NCBI GenBank assembly: GCA_902806205.1
Contig: CADCVR010000010.1
Coordinates: 1-34,713, forward strand
Direction of reading: 5' to 3'
DNA length: 34,713 nucleotides
From: an uncultured Solirubrobacteraceae bacterium
GTDB lineage: Bacteria; Actinomycetota; Thermoleophilia; Solirubrobacterales; Solirubrobacteraceae
Below the pieces are notes generated by a model that was not told the origin of the DNA, made no database searches, and was given only the letters and a program-made list of their open reading frames with translations. The position numbers and the translations under genes were made by a program. Shown here in pieces: positions 25,089 to 34,713 of the stretch (position 1 is its first letter; the number at the start of each line of letters is the position of its first letter).

Positions 25089-27827
25089 TCAGTGCCAGAC
25101 GGTTCGTCGACTGGCCAGGTACGCGGTCCCGGCGGCGACCGCGTGGGCCCGCGCGGCCCGGCCCTCGTCCGTGCGGCCGGCGAAGAGCAGGTCTCCGGCT
25201 CCGAGCCAGCGCGTCCACGCGCGGTGGAAGGCATCGGCGCGGTGGCGGTGCGTGGCCAGGTCGCTCGGAACGGGGTGCCACGCGGCCTCGAGCACCGAGA
25301 ACCCGAGCAGTGCCCGCCAGCGGAGGCCCGCGCGGTCCTCGGCCGCCGGCCAGGCCGCTCGCGAGACGACGTAGCGCGGCACCGCTCCGCCGCCGAGGAC
25401 GTCCTCGAGCGCGGACGCGAAGCGCTGGTTCTCGTCGGGGTTCCCGTCGAGCAGCAGGCAGCGCAGGCTCCCGCCGGGGCGAGGGAGCAGCGCGACGGAG
25501 CCCGCCGCGGCAGGCGTGATCTCGCCGAGGGCCGTGTAGGTCTCCGCGATGGCCTGCGCGACGCGGTCGAGGGGAAGCACGTGCGGGTAGCAGCGCGCCG
25601 CGGCGCCCAGACGGAACGCCAGGACGGGGCCGCGGCGCCCGGGGAGCCGCGGCGGGCGGTCCGGCGCCGCGGCCCGACCCACCGGAGGAGCGCCGCCGGC
25701 GGGCGGGCGGACGAGCAGCACCGCAAGCTCCTCACCGACGTAGTCGCCTCCGATGTCCCAGCGCTCCCGGGCTCCCGCCCGGTCGGCGGCGCGCTCGAGC
25801 GCCGCGGCGTTGAGCGCGGCGAACGCCGCGGATGGTGGAGGCGTGACGGGTGAGAGCGAGGGATGGACGTGCGAGACGCCGGTCTCGATCGAGCCGTCCT
25901 CGCACGGCGCGTGCAGGTGGCTGTGGCGGCGGACGAAGCGGGCGTAGTCCGCGGTGCCGCGCGCGAGCTCGGGTGCGACGCAGACGACATCCCAGTGGGA
26001 GCTGATCTTCTCCGGGTCCCGCGGATCCAGGCGCAGCGCACGACCGCGCATCTGGCGGACCGAGACGTCGGCCGCGACCGTCGTGAGATCGACGAGGCAG
26101 TTCAGCGTCGGCGCGTCCCACCCCTCGCCGAGGAGCCCGCGGGTCGCGACGAGCAGCTGGGTCTCGCCCGTCGCGAGGGCGGCGCCCGCCGCCCCGACCC
26201 AGTCCCGGGTGCTCCAGCCCGGGCGCGTCAGCTCGACGAGGCCGTCGGCCGTCGGGGTGCTCTCCGCGTCGAGCGCGCGACACAGGCGGGCAGCGTCGGG
26301 CGGGAGGCAGGCGACGGTGCGGCCCGTCACGAGCAGCGGACGCAGCGCTGCGGTGCGCAGGTCGTCTCCGAAGACGGCGAGCAGCCCGCGAGCGCCGCCG
26401 GCGAGCTCGAGCGCGCTGCCTTCGGGCCGTCGAGGCGCGTCCTGGGTGTCGCAGAGCACCGCCGCGCGCAGCCCGTCTCCTCGCGCGTGCGCCTCGGCGC
26501 CGAGGAGCTCGACGGCCGCGAGCGCCTTGGCGCGCGAGGTGGTCAGGACACGGTCGACGTCCGACGCGCCCCGCCGGATCCCGGTTCGCGTCAGCTGAAA
26601 GCCGAGGTCCCGCAGGCCGACGCCGAGCTCGTCGAAGCGTCGCTCCGCGGGCGCACCCGGGTGGCCTCGCAGGCACCCGACGGCGTAGTCGCCGAGGAGC
26701 ACGAGCCAGTCGTCGAGCGTCGGCGGCGCTCGCCAGCCCTCGCCGCGCGGGGCGTCCTCGGGCAGCTCGAGGTCATCCGCGTGCAGGTAGCGCAGCCCCG
26801 CTCGGGCGAGCTCGGGCCGGCGCGCGGCAAGCGTGGAGAAGGGGACGCGCGCCTGCCCGGTCCCGTCGTCGGAGTAGCGGATGCGCCCGATCACCCACGG
26901 CGCGAAGGCGAGGTGCTCCTCCTCGGAGGGCGCCGGCGTATGGAGGTGGTCGAGGAGCTCGGCGAAGCGGACGTGGCGCTCGGCGAGCCAGTCGTACTCC
27001 GACTGCAGCGGCGCGGTGAACCAGGCGAGCTCCTGGTAGGGCGCGAGGTGGCCGTCGCGAACGACGGCCGGCGTGGGGATCTCGAAGTCGACTGGGCCGA
27101 GAAGCCTCGCGTAGACCTCCGCGTCGTCCGCCGCGAGCTCGGCGGGCGCGGTGGCCGTCAGCCCGATGACGTGCACGTCGCCGGGAAGGCGCGCGATCAG
27201 CGCCGCGACGAGGTATCCCCACATCGAGGCGAGGTGGTGGCATTCGTCCAGGACGACCGTCCCGATGCCGCGTCGCACGAGCTCGTCGACCCGGGCGCGG
27301 GCAGTCGCCGACAGCAGCCCCGAGATGTCGCCGTCGCGGGCCGCATCGCGCTTGAGCGACGCGACGCGCGACGCGATGTCCCGGCCTTCGCGTGCGGACG
27401 GGGCGTGGCGCAGCCGGTCGCGGAGGGTTCGGCGCTCGGCGTCGGTGAGCCCGAGCCGCTCGCCGGCGAGCCGGTCGATCGCGGCGTCCCGCAGTGCGCC
27501 GGCGGGGTCGGTCGTCTGGCACAGGGACTGGTAGGTGAGCACATGCAGCGGACCGTCCGGCCCGACGAGCGCGCTCGGCGTCTGCGTGAACAGGGCCACG
27601 GCCCGCTCCCACTGCTCGGCGATCGTCGTGGTCGGCGCCAGGACCAGCACCGGCCGATCGAGGCGACGGGCGATCTCCAGGCCGACGACGGTCTTCCCGC
27701 TGCCCGGCGGCGCCACCAGATGCGTCGAGGTTCGCCGGCTGCGGCGGTCGGCCTCGAAGGCGTCGAGCGCGAGCTCCTGTGCGTGGCGGAACGCTCGCGG
27801 AGGCCGGAGGTCGGCGAGGGCGCCCAC
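25089..27827 (-). CDS. Superfamily 2 DNA/RNA helicase (DECH-box, res-subunit-like)
   Basis: A 912-residue protein. Helicase motifs are in order: motif I APPGSGKT (39-46), motif Ia VLAPTTTIAEQW, motif II LDECHHL (DECH at 194-197), motif III GLTATAP (222-228), and a C-terminal RecA domain with the motif VI-type QMRGRALRLDPRDPEK. The region between the two RecA domains is long (roughly 250-430) and Ala/Leu-rich. The C-terminal 250 residues contain no recognised domain. Res/type III-type helicases couple ATP hydrolysis to strand separation or translocation, but no nuclease or methylase is nearby, so a restriction role is not supported. It lies between paralogues A (39 nt upstream) and B (77 nt downstream) on the same strand. 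Confidence 0.9.
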   Translation of the reverse strand: MGALADLRPPRAFRHAQELALDAFEADRRSRRTSTHLVAPPGSGKTVVGLEIARRLDRPVLVLAPTTTIAEQWERAVALFTQTPSALVGPDGPLHVLTYQSLCQTTDPAGALRDAAIDRLAGERLGLTDAERRTLRDRLRHAPSAREGRDIASRVASLKRDAARDGDISGLLSATARARVDELVRRGIGTVVLDECHHLASMWGYLVAALIARLPGDVHVIGLTATAPAELAADDAEVYARLLGPVDFEIPTPAVVRDGHLAPYQELAWFTAPLQSEYDWLAERHVRFAELLDHLHTPAPSEEEHLAFAPWVIGRIRYSDDGTGQARVPFSTLAARRPELARAGLRYLHADDLELPEDAPRGEGWRAPPTLDDWLVLLGDYAVGCLRGHPGAPAERRFDELGVGLRDLGFQLTRTGIRRGASDVDRVLTTSRAKALAAVELLGAEAHARGDGLRAAVLCDTQDAPRRPEGSALELAGGARGLLAVFGDDLRTAALRPLLVTGRTVACLPPDAARLCRALDAESTPTADGLVELTRPGWSTRDWVGAAGAALATGETQLLVATRGLLGEGWDAPTLNCLVDLTTVAADVSVRQMRGRALRLDPRDPEKISSHWDVVCVAPELARGTADYARFVRRHSHLHAPCEDGSIETGVSHVHPSLSPVTPPPSAAFAALNAAALERAADRAGARERWDIGGDYVGEELAVLLVRPPAGGAPPVGRAAAPDRPPRLPGRRGPVLAFRLGAAARCYPHVLPLDRVAQAIAETYTALGEITPAAAGSVALLPRPGGSLRCLLLDGNPDENQRFASALEDVLGGGAVPRYVVSRAAWPAAEDRAGLRWRALLGFSVLEAAWHPVPSDLATHRHRADAFHRAWTRWLGAGDLLFAGRTDEGRAARAHAVAAGTAYLASRRTVWH

Positions 27828-27866
27828 CGCCGCGAGCGTACCGCAGGGCAGCCCGCTGGAGCTCGC

Positions 27867-28100
27867 CTACGCGACGTTCCCGCGGGTCGTGCCGTCGCCG
27901 TCGGCGGCCTGCCGCTCGGCGGCCCGTCGGCCCGGGTGACCCTTGGGAAGATCCTGGGGCACGATCTCGTCGTGCGCCTCCGGCGTGTCGCCGAGTGGGG
28001 TCCGGCGGTCAGGGGTGAGCGGACCGAAGCGCTCCCGCCGCGTGCGGCCGCGCCGGGAGGACTTGCGGCGTTCCTGCAGGTCTGATCGTGAATCGCTCAT
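27867..28100 (-). CDS. Small basic protein with the same motif (paralogue A)
   Basis: A 77-residue protein, [26 protein letters not shown]..., with an Arg-rich first third that could bind nucleic acid. Residues 35-75 hold the shared motif ([32 protein letters not shown]). The start at 28100 is chosen because paralogue C also starts MSD. GGAGGG precedes it very closely. An in-frame ATG further upstream (28154) would read through the clpB operator region and is rejected. It is the first gene of the minus run ending at 24310 and is divergent from clpB across 89 bp. Confidence 0.8.
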   Translation of the reverse strand: MSDSRSDLQERRKSSRRGRTRRERFGPLTPDRRTPLGDTPEAHDEIVPQDLPKGHPGRRAAERQAADGDGTTRGNVA

Positions 28101-28156
28101 GCCCTCCGGTACACCGCCCGTTGCCGAGAAGATCACGTGTGAGCGCCATGACACAC

Positions 28157-28189
28157 GACAGATCTCAGTCGGCTACACTGAGATCTGTC
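28157..28189. promoter_or_regulatory. Perfect palindromic operator of clpB (HAIR-like), abutting its start codon
   Basis: GACAGATCTCAGT (28157-28169), the 7-nt spacer CGGCTAC and the exact reverse complement ACTGAGATCTGTC (28177-28189) form a 13-bp perfect inverted repeat. The ATG of clpB begins at 28190, directly after the repeat. TACACT (28174-28179) is a -10 candidate inside it, which would put the transcript start almost at the ATG (leaderless). In RNA the same repeat would be a hairpin touching the start codon. Its layout matches HAIR (N7 spacer), and the linked HspR is the likely binder. Confidence 0.8.
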
Positions 28190-30727
<2,538 letters not shown>

Positions 30728-30731
30728 GCGC

Positions 30732-31412
30732 TCACTTCACCTTGACGCCCATGGTGTAGAAGAGAAACGACGAACGCGGGGTGCCCGGCGTGTAGCGCTT
30801 GCGGCTGTCGAACTGCAGGCGCCAGGTGCCGCGGCGCGGGGTGAAGGCGAACAGCCGGCGTCGCGTCGTGCGCAGGAAGCCGCAGGCCCGGGCGGCGGTG
30901 CCGAGTCGCACCGTCCGCGCGACGCGACCCGTCGGCCCGACGTAGTGCAGGAAGACCGGCGGCCGGGTGGCGCCCTGCAAGGAGAAGCCGTAGAGCGAGA
31001 AGCGCACGCGGAGCGTGCTCGGGTCGCCCGTGGCGGGTCTGAACGAGGCGAGCAGACGTGAGACGGTGAAGCGCGTCACGGGCTGGTTGGCGCCCTCCTG
31101 GACGCTGAGCCGGAACGTGTGCTGACGGGCGATCGGCGAGACGGTCCTCACGCCGGGTGCGGTGAAGCGGCCCGACATGTTGCCGCCGGCGTCCGTCCTG
31201 CCGTTGCCGCCCGTGAGCGGCTGACCGTCGAGCACGACCTGGTAGGCGGCGTTCGGCGTGAAGCCGCTTCCCGTCAACTCGACGGTGTCCGCGCGATCGG
31301 ACGGGTCGGCGAAGCAGGAGCGGTTCACACGTATCTCCGCGCCGCGCGCCTCCGCCGCCGTTCCCCCCGTTGCGACCAGCGTCATAAAGAAGGCGACCGA
31401 CCGCGAACGCAT
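30732..31412 (-). CDS. Exported protein with an Ig-like domain, function unknown
   Basis: A 226-residue protein starting [29 protein letters not shown]. The N-terminus is a signal peptide ending near ARG-AE. The next 75 residues ([34 protein letters not shown]) resemble an IPT/TIG-type immunoglobulin fold, with a conserved GSGFTP turn. The second half ([58 protein letters not shown]) is beta-rich and Arg-rich, with a second Cys. The open frame upstream of 31412 is antisense to purD and the GYD gene. The gene ends 4 nt from the clpB stop (convergent) and starts 27 bp from the divergent GYD gene. Confidence 0.8.
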   Translation of the reverse strand: MRSRSVAFFMTLVATGGTAAEARGAEIRVNRSCFADPSDRADTVELTGSGFTPNAAYQVVLDGQPLTGGNGRTDAGGNMSGRFTAPGVRTVSPIARQHTFRLSVQEGANQPVTRFTVSRLLASFRPATGDPSTLRVRFSLYGFSLQGATRPPVFLHYVGPTGRVARTVRLGTAARACGFLRTTRRRLFAFTPRRGTWRLQFDSRKRYTPGTPRSSFLFYTMGVKVK

Positions 31413-31439
31413 CGCCGGATGATGGTAGAAGGACTCACT

Positions 31440-31721
31440 ATGCCCACCTACATCATGCTGACGACGCTGACGCCCGAAGGGGTGCAGACGGTCAAGAACA
31501 ACCCGCAACGCATCCGGGAGGTCAACAAGGAGATCGAGCAGCTCGGCGCGACCGTCAGAGCGCAGTGGTCGACGCTCGGCCGCTTCGACTTCATCAACAT
31601 CGTCGAGGCGCCGGACGAGCACACGATGGCACGCGTCTCGCTCGAGCTCTCCTCGCGCGGTACCTCGCGCTACGAGACGCTGGCCGCGATCCCGATCGAC
31701 GACTTCATCGCGTCGCTGTAG
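31440..31721 (+). CDS. GYD-domain protein
   Basis: A 93-residue protein, [70 protein letters not shown]. This is a ferredoxin-like small fold known as the GYD domain, here with GRFD in place of GxYD. Members are usually stand-alone and of unknown function. AGAAGGAC precedes the ATG at 31440. The gene precedes purD by 58 nt in the same direction. Confidence 0.9.
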   Translation: MPTYIMLTTLTPEGVQTVKNNPQRIREVNKEIEQLGATVRAQWSTLGRFDFINIVEAPDEHTMARVSLELSSRGTSRYETLAAIPIDDFIASL

Positions 31722-31779
31722 GCCATGAGGCCTCGCCGCGCGGCGGTGCGCGCGTCTTCCCGGGCGCGCCGGGGCTAGC

Positions 31780-33066
31780 GTGCGCATTCTGGTGGTGGGC
31801 GCGGGCGGGCGGGAGCACGCCATCGTCCGGGCCCTGCGGCGCTCGCCCCAGGCACCCGAGGTGCTGTGCGCCCCGGGCAACCCGGGCATCGCCGCCGACG
31901 CCCGCCTGGTCGACGTCACCGTCTCAGACCTCGAGGGCCTCGTGCTGGCCGCACGGCGCGAAGCGGTCGACCTCGTCGTCGTGGGCCCGGAGGGGCCGCT
32001 CGTCGGCGGGCTGGTCGATCGGCTCGGCCGGGCGGGGATCCCCGCGTTCGGGCCGAGCGCGGCGGCGGCGCGGCTCGAGGGCTCGAAGGCGTTCGCGAAG
32101 GAGGTCATGGCGGCCGCCGGCGTGCCGACGGGTGCGCACACCGTCGTCACGTCCGTCGACGACGGCCTCGCCGCGATCGGCGCGCGCTATCCCGCCGTCC
32201 TGAAGTTCGACGGCCTGGCCGCGGGCAAGGGCGTGGTGCTGCCCGCCGGCGAGGCCGAGGCGCGCGCGGCGCTCGAGGCCGTCCTCGTCGAGCGCCGCCA
32301 CGGCCCGGGCGACGTCGTGGTGGAGGAGTTCCTCGACGGTGAGGAGCTCTCGCTCCTGGCGCTCTGTGACGGCGAGCGCGCGTATCCGCTCGCGCCGGCG
32401 CAGGACTACAAGCGCATCTTCGACGGCGACGCGGGCCCCAACACGGGCGGCATGGGCTCCTACTCGCCCGTGCCGGCGGCCGGCGCGGAGGATGCGGCGG
32501 CGCTCGCGGCGCTCGTGCATCAGCCCGTACTCGACGAGCTCGCCCACCGCGGCACCCCCTTCCACGGCGTGCTCTACGCGGGGCTCATGCTCACCGCTGA
32601 CGGCCCGAAGGTCATCGAGTTCAACGCGCGCTTCGGCGACCCGGAGACCCAGGCGGTGCTCGTGCGCCTGGAGAGCGACCTGGCCGAGCTGCTCCTGCTC
32701 GCCTCGCGGCCCGGCGGGCTGGCCGACGCGCCGGCGCTAGCGTTCTCCGACGACTGGGCGGTGACGCTCGTGCTCGCGGGGGCGGGCTATCCCGAGCGCT
32801 CGGCTTCCGGCGAGGTCGTCACGATCGGTGCGGTGCCCGACGGCATCGAGGTGACCCACGCGGGAACGGCGCTCGACGCGGAAGGCCGGCTCGTGACGGC
32901 GGGGGGACGTGTGCTCAACGTCACCGCGCGGGCTGCCACCGTCGGCGCCGCGCGGCACGCCGCCTATGCTGCCGCGGACGAGATCACCTTCGAGGGGCGC
33001 CAGCTGCGGACGGACATCGCGTTGCGCGCCGTAGACCAGGAGCACCATGACCGACGCAGAGGATGA
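31780..33066 (+). CDS. purD: Phosphoribosylamine-glycine ligase
   Basis: A 428-residue ATP-grasp enzyme that joins glycine to 5-phosphoribosylamine in purine synthesis. It has a GTG start ([22 protein letters not shown]), the N-domain GGREHA motif, [14 protein letters not shown], the ATP-grasp segment [35 protein letters not shown] and [17 protein letters not shown]. All family motifs look intact. The end overlaps purE by 20 nt, so the two are probably translated together. No other purine gene is in the window. Confidence 0.98.
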   Translation: MRILVVGAGGREHAIVRALRRSPQAPEVLCAPGNPGIAADARLVDVTVSDLEGLVLAARREAVDLVVVGPEGPLVGGLVDRLGRAGIPAFGPSAAAARLEGSKAFAKEVMAAAGVPTGAHTVVTSVDDGLAAIGARYPAVLKFDGLAAGKGVVLPAGEAEARAALEAVLVERRHGPGDVVVEEFLDGEELSLLALCDGERAYPLAPAQDYKRIFDGDAGPNTGGMGSYSPVPAAGAEDAAALAALVHQPVLDELAHRGTPFHGVLYAGLMLTADGPKVIEFNARFGDPETQAVLVRLESDLAELLLLASRPGGLADAPALAFSDDWAVTLVLAGAGYPERSASGEVVTIGAVPDGIEVTHAGTALDAEGRLVTAGGRVLNVTARAATVGAARHAAYAAADEITFEGRQLRTDIALRAVDQEHHDRRRG

Positions 33067-33577
33067 GGGCAGGCTCGAGGTCCCGGGAAGCGAACCGGTG
33101 CCCGTCGTGGCGCCCGGGGAGATCCCGCTCACCGAGGCCGAGGCCGCGCACGCACTGGACGACATGCCCACCGACGCGCCGCGCGTCGGGATCATCATGG
33201 GCTCGAAGTCCGACTGGGACACGATGCAGAAGGCCGGAGACGTCCTCGAGGCGGCCGGCGTCCACTACGAGATGCGGGTCATGTCCGCCCACCGGGAGCC
33301 GGACGTGGTCGCCGATTACTGCCGCAACGCGCAGATGCGCGGCCTGCGGGTGATCATCGCGGGCGCCGGGCTGTCCGCCGCGCTCCCGGGCGCCGCCGCC
33401 GCCCACACCGGGCTGCCGGTCATCGGCGTCCCGCTGACCTCCTCGCTGAGCGCCGCGGGCGGCCTGGACGCGATCCTGTCCGTCGTGCAGATGCCTCCGG
33501 GGGTGCCCGTCGCTGCCGTCGGCCTGGACAACCCGAAGAACGCGGGGCAGCTGGCCCTGCGGATCATCGGGGCGTAG
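33047..33577 (+). CDS. purE: N5-carboxyaminoimidazole ribonucleotide mutase
   Basis: A 176-residue class I PurE. The core [45 protein letters not shown] carries the catalytic-site motifs GSKSDW and SAHR. An extra N-terminal segment of about 46 polar, acidic residues ([17 protein letters not shown]...) is unusual for this enzyme. The phosphate-loop region reads [27 protein letters not shown], where many PurE proteins have GGAAHLPG, so the conserved His there is an Ala. AGGAG precedes the ATG. It converts N5-CAIR to CAIR in purine synthesis; a PurK partner is not in the window. Confidence 0.95.
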   Translation: MTDAEDEGRLEVPGSEPVPVVAPGEIPLTEAEAAHALDDMPTDAPRVGIIMGSKSDWDTMQKAGDVLEAAGVHYEMRVMSAHREPDVVADYCRNAQMRGLRVIIAGAGLSAALPGAAAAHTGLPVIGVPLTSSLSAAGGLDAILSVVQMPPGVPVAAVGLDNPKNAGQLALRIIGA

Positions 33578-33926
33578 GAGCCTGTTGGTCGGCGCAGCGC
33601 CAGGTGACGCGCGCCGACGAGCATCACGCGTCGCCCGTCGGCCGTTCGGCGGTCGAGGCTGCCACGGGAAGCGGAGCGACACGGTGTCCTACTTACGTGC
33701 AGAGAACTTTGAGTTGTCTCGTTTGGCTTCAGATGCACTCGGGCACGCCCGGTCTTCGCGATGAACCAGCCGTCGCACCGTCGAGCCGAGCCCGCGAGCC
33801 CGGCGGCCCGTTGACTTAAAGACCACGACACGCGGGTCCCACGCCGGCCAAGGAGAGGCCGGGACCGTAGCTTGAGCTGATCGTCCTGCTTCTTCACCTC
33901 ACCTCCAATTCCTCAAGGAGCTTCGC
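33578..33926. other. Intergenic region (349 bp) before the Asp23-like genes
   Basis: No supported gene. Small open frames here lack family resemblance. It contains the leader hairpin (33835-33866) and a weak sigma-B-like candidate: GTTTGG (33721-33726), 14 nt and GGGCAC (33741-33746), matching 4 of 6 at each box. TTGACT (33811-33816) could be a -35 but no -10 was found. The 3' end carries AAGGAG before the ATG at 33927. Confidence 0.5.
33835..33866 (+). other. Leader hairpin upstream of the Asp23-like gene
   Basis: CCGGCC (33844-33849) pairs with GGCCGG (33857-33862) across a loop AAGGAGA. GGTC (33835-33838) can pair with GACC (33863-33866) outside a small bulge. The loop carries a ribosome-binding-site-like AAGGAG, but no start codon at usable spacing follows. 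Its role is unknown. Confidence 0.4.
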
Positions 33927-34412
33927 ATGTCTGATTCTGAGTCCGAAGGCACCACGTCGAGGCCCAGCGGCGGCCAGTCGCTCGAGCGGACGCCCGGCGG
34001 TGGCGAGAAGGCCGGTCCGCTGCAGTCCTCCAAGGGCAGCACCAAGGTCGCCGACGTCGTCGTGACCAAGGTGGCGGGCATCGCCGCACGCGAGGTCAAC
34101 GGCGTTCACTCCCTCGGCGGCGGGGCGTCGCGGGCGCTGAGCAGCGTCACCCAGCGCGTCGGCCTCGGCGACGAACGCTCGCAGGGCGTCTCGGTCGAAG
34201 TCGGTGAGCGCGAGGCCGCCGTCGACCTGACGATCGTCATCGAGTACGGCGAGTCGATCCCCACGGCCACGCAGGCCATCCGGGAGAACGTCATCCGCCG
34301 GGTCGAGGGCATCTGCGGCCTGGTGGTGACCGAGGTCAACATCGCCGTCAACGACCTCTACTTCCCGGGCGACGACGTGCCCGACCCCGAGCAGCCACCG
34401 CGCGTCGCCTAG
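33927..34412 (+). CDS. Asp23/Gls24-family envelope stress protein
   Basis: A 161-residue protein. The first 40 residues are Ser/Gly/Glu-rich and disordered (MSDSESEGTTSRPSGGQSL). The Asp23 domain follows with TKVADVVVTKVAGIAAREVNGVHSLGG, VSVEVGEREAAVDLTIVIEYGESIPTATQAIRENVIRRVEGICGLVVTEVNIAVNDLYFP, matching the family beta-alpha-beta pattern including the final VNIxVxDLYF. Family members in Gram-positives associate with the envelope and respond to stress. AAGGAG lies 7 nt before the ATG. It is followed after 10 nt by a second, partial Asp23-like gene. Confidence 0.94.
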   Translation: MSDSESEGTTSRPSGGQSLERTPGGGEKAGPLQSSKGSTKVADVVVTKVAGIAAREVNGVHSLGGGASRALSSVTQRVGLGDERSQGVSVEVGEREAAVDLTIVIEYGESIPTATQAIRENVIRRVEGICGLVVTEVNIAVNDLYFPGDDVPDPEQPPRVA

Positions 34413-34422
34413 TCCGAGCCGA

Positions 34423-34713
34423 GTGGTCGACCACATCCCCACCGCGCCCGGCTCAGACCGGGTGCGGCTCGCTCACCTGGCGCTCGACGCCGCGCTGGCG
34501 GTCGACGGAGTGCACGCCGCCGACGCGGGGCCGCGCGGGATGCACCTGACCGTCAGCGGCGCGAGTGTGGTGCGCGGCGTCCGCGTGGCCGCCGAGCCGG
34601 GAGGTCGCTACAGCGTCGACCTCGGGCTGCGAGCCCGCATGGTCTCCCTGCCCGCGCTGGCCAACGCCGTCCGGGCGCGCATCGCGCGCAGCGCGCAGAT
34701 CGCCGGCAGCGAG
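34423..34713 (+). CDS. Second Asp23-like protein, partial (3' end outside the window)
   Basis: A GTG start at 34423, 10 nt after the preceding stop, opens a frame of 97 residues to the window end: VVDHIPTAPGSDRVRLAHLALDAALAVDGVHAADAGPRG..., then VRGVRVAAEPGGRYSVDLGLRARMVSLPALANAVRARIARSAQIAGSE. The order of a helix, DGVH, strands and a final helix parallels the Asp23 domain (compare NGVHSLGG and AIRENVIRRVEGI in its neighbour). It is therefore probably a paralogue in the same operon. The rest is outside the window. Confidence 0.75.
   Translation, partial: MVDHIPTAPGSDRVRLAHLALDAALAVDGVHAADAGPRGMHLTVSGASVVRGVRVAAEPGGRYSVDLGLRARMVSLPALANAVRARIARSAQIAGSE

Noticed and set aside
24343-25374. 343-residue plus-strand open frame
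   Set aside because: Antisense to the two small motif proteins and the helicase end; its composition is a shadow of those genes.
25863-28085. 740-residue plus-strand open frame
   Set aside because: It is antisense to the helicase and paralogue A, whose motifs are clear. Long antisense frames are expected at this GC content, and its translation is an Arg/Gly/Val-rich low-complexity sequence.
28148-28189. Longer clpB start ([14 protein letters not shown])
   Set aside because: The added residues are simply the translated palindrome, and the family N-terminus begins at MNADRFT.
33604-33819. 71-residue plus-strand open frame in the gap before the Asp23-like gene
   Set aside because: No ribosome-binding site, no recognisable composition and no neighbour coupling.

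Overview
The window is very GC-rich, codes densely on both strands and uses many GTG starts and at least one probable TTG start. It carries a dnaK-grpE-dnaJ-hspR operon with an HspR repressor, a separate clpB with its own palindromic operator, and an actinobacterial inositol-3-phosphate synthase next to a phosphatidylinositol-phosphate-type synthase. It also has an LPxTG-type surface protein and paired Asp23-type proteins. Together these point to an actinomycete. My best guess is the deep-branching Thermoleophilia/Solirubrobacterales, but that placement is inference. No rRNA, tRNA, insertion sequence, phage gene or CRISPR array was seen.

Layout. Bases 1-1877 (minus) hold a short operon: an enolase-superfamily protein, a dimeric alpha/beta-barrel protein and a lipoprotein cut by the window edge. 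Upstream of it, between the enolase-like gene and a large LuxR-type ATPase regulator (2107-4914), lies a long imperfect inverted repeat (about 1955-2118). Bases 4957-6896 (minus) are the inositol phospholipid pair. Bases 7060-10958 mix metabolic genes: a phosphoesterase lipoprotein, an Asp-nucleophile alpha/beta hydrolase, a PfkB sugar kinase, a GNAT acetyltransferase and a CAP-domain protein. Bases 11032-15308 are the DnaK chaperone operon ending in its repressor hspR. Bases 15313-17716 encode an LPFTG surface protein and a membrane-anchored protein whose ribosome-binding site lies inside a 13-bp hairpin.

Bases 17920-22874 are signalling genes: an RsbW-like ATPase fused to GAF and PAS domains, a membrane HD-GYP/PAS/GGDEF protein, and a small exported protein. 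Bases 23070-24273 hold a stress-type (DUF892-like) protein with a sigma-B-like promoter candidate and a strong terminator hairpin. Bases 24310-28100 (minus) form a co-directional run in which a superfamily 2 helicase is flanked by three small paralogous proteins sharing a gapless motif of about 40 residues. This run diverges from clpB (28190-30727) across an 89-bp region that contains a perfect 13-bp inverted repeat. The rest holds an exported Ig-like protein, a GYD-domain protein, purD-purE and two Asp23-like genes, the last one truncated.

How it fits together. Proteostasis dominates: DnaK/GrpE/DnaJ and ClpB are the classic disaggregation machine. Both operons carry an AGATCT-N15-AGATCT palindrome that looks like a divergent form of the HspR operator (HAIR), so hspR probably controls both. 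The most interesting uncharacterised unit is the helicase with its three motif-sharing small proteins, because it shares its upstream region with clpB.
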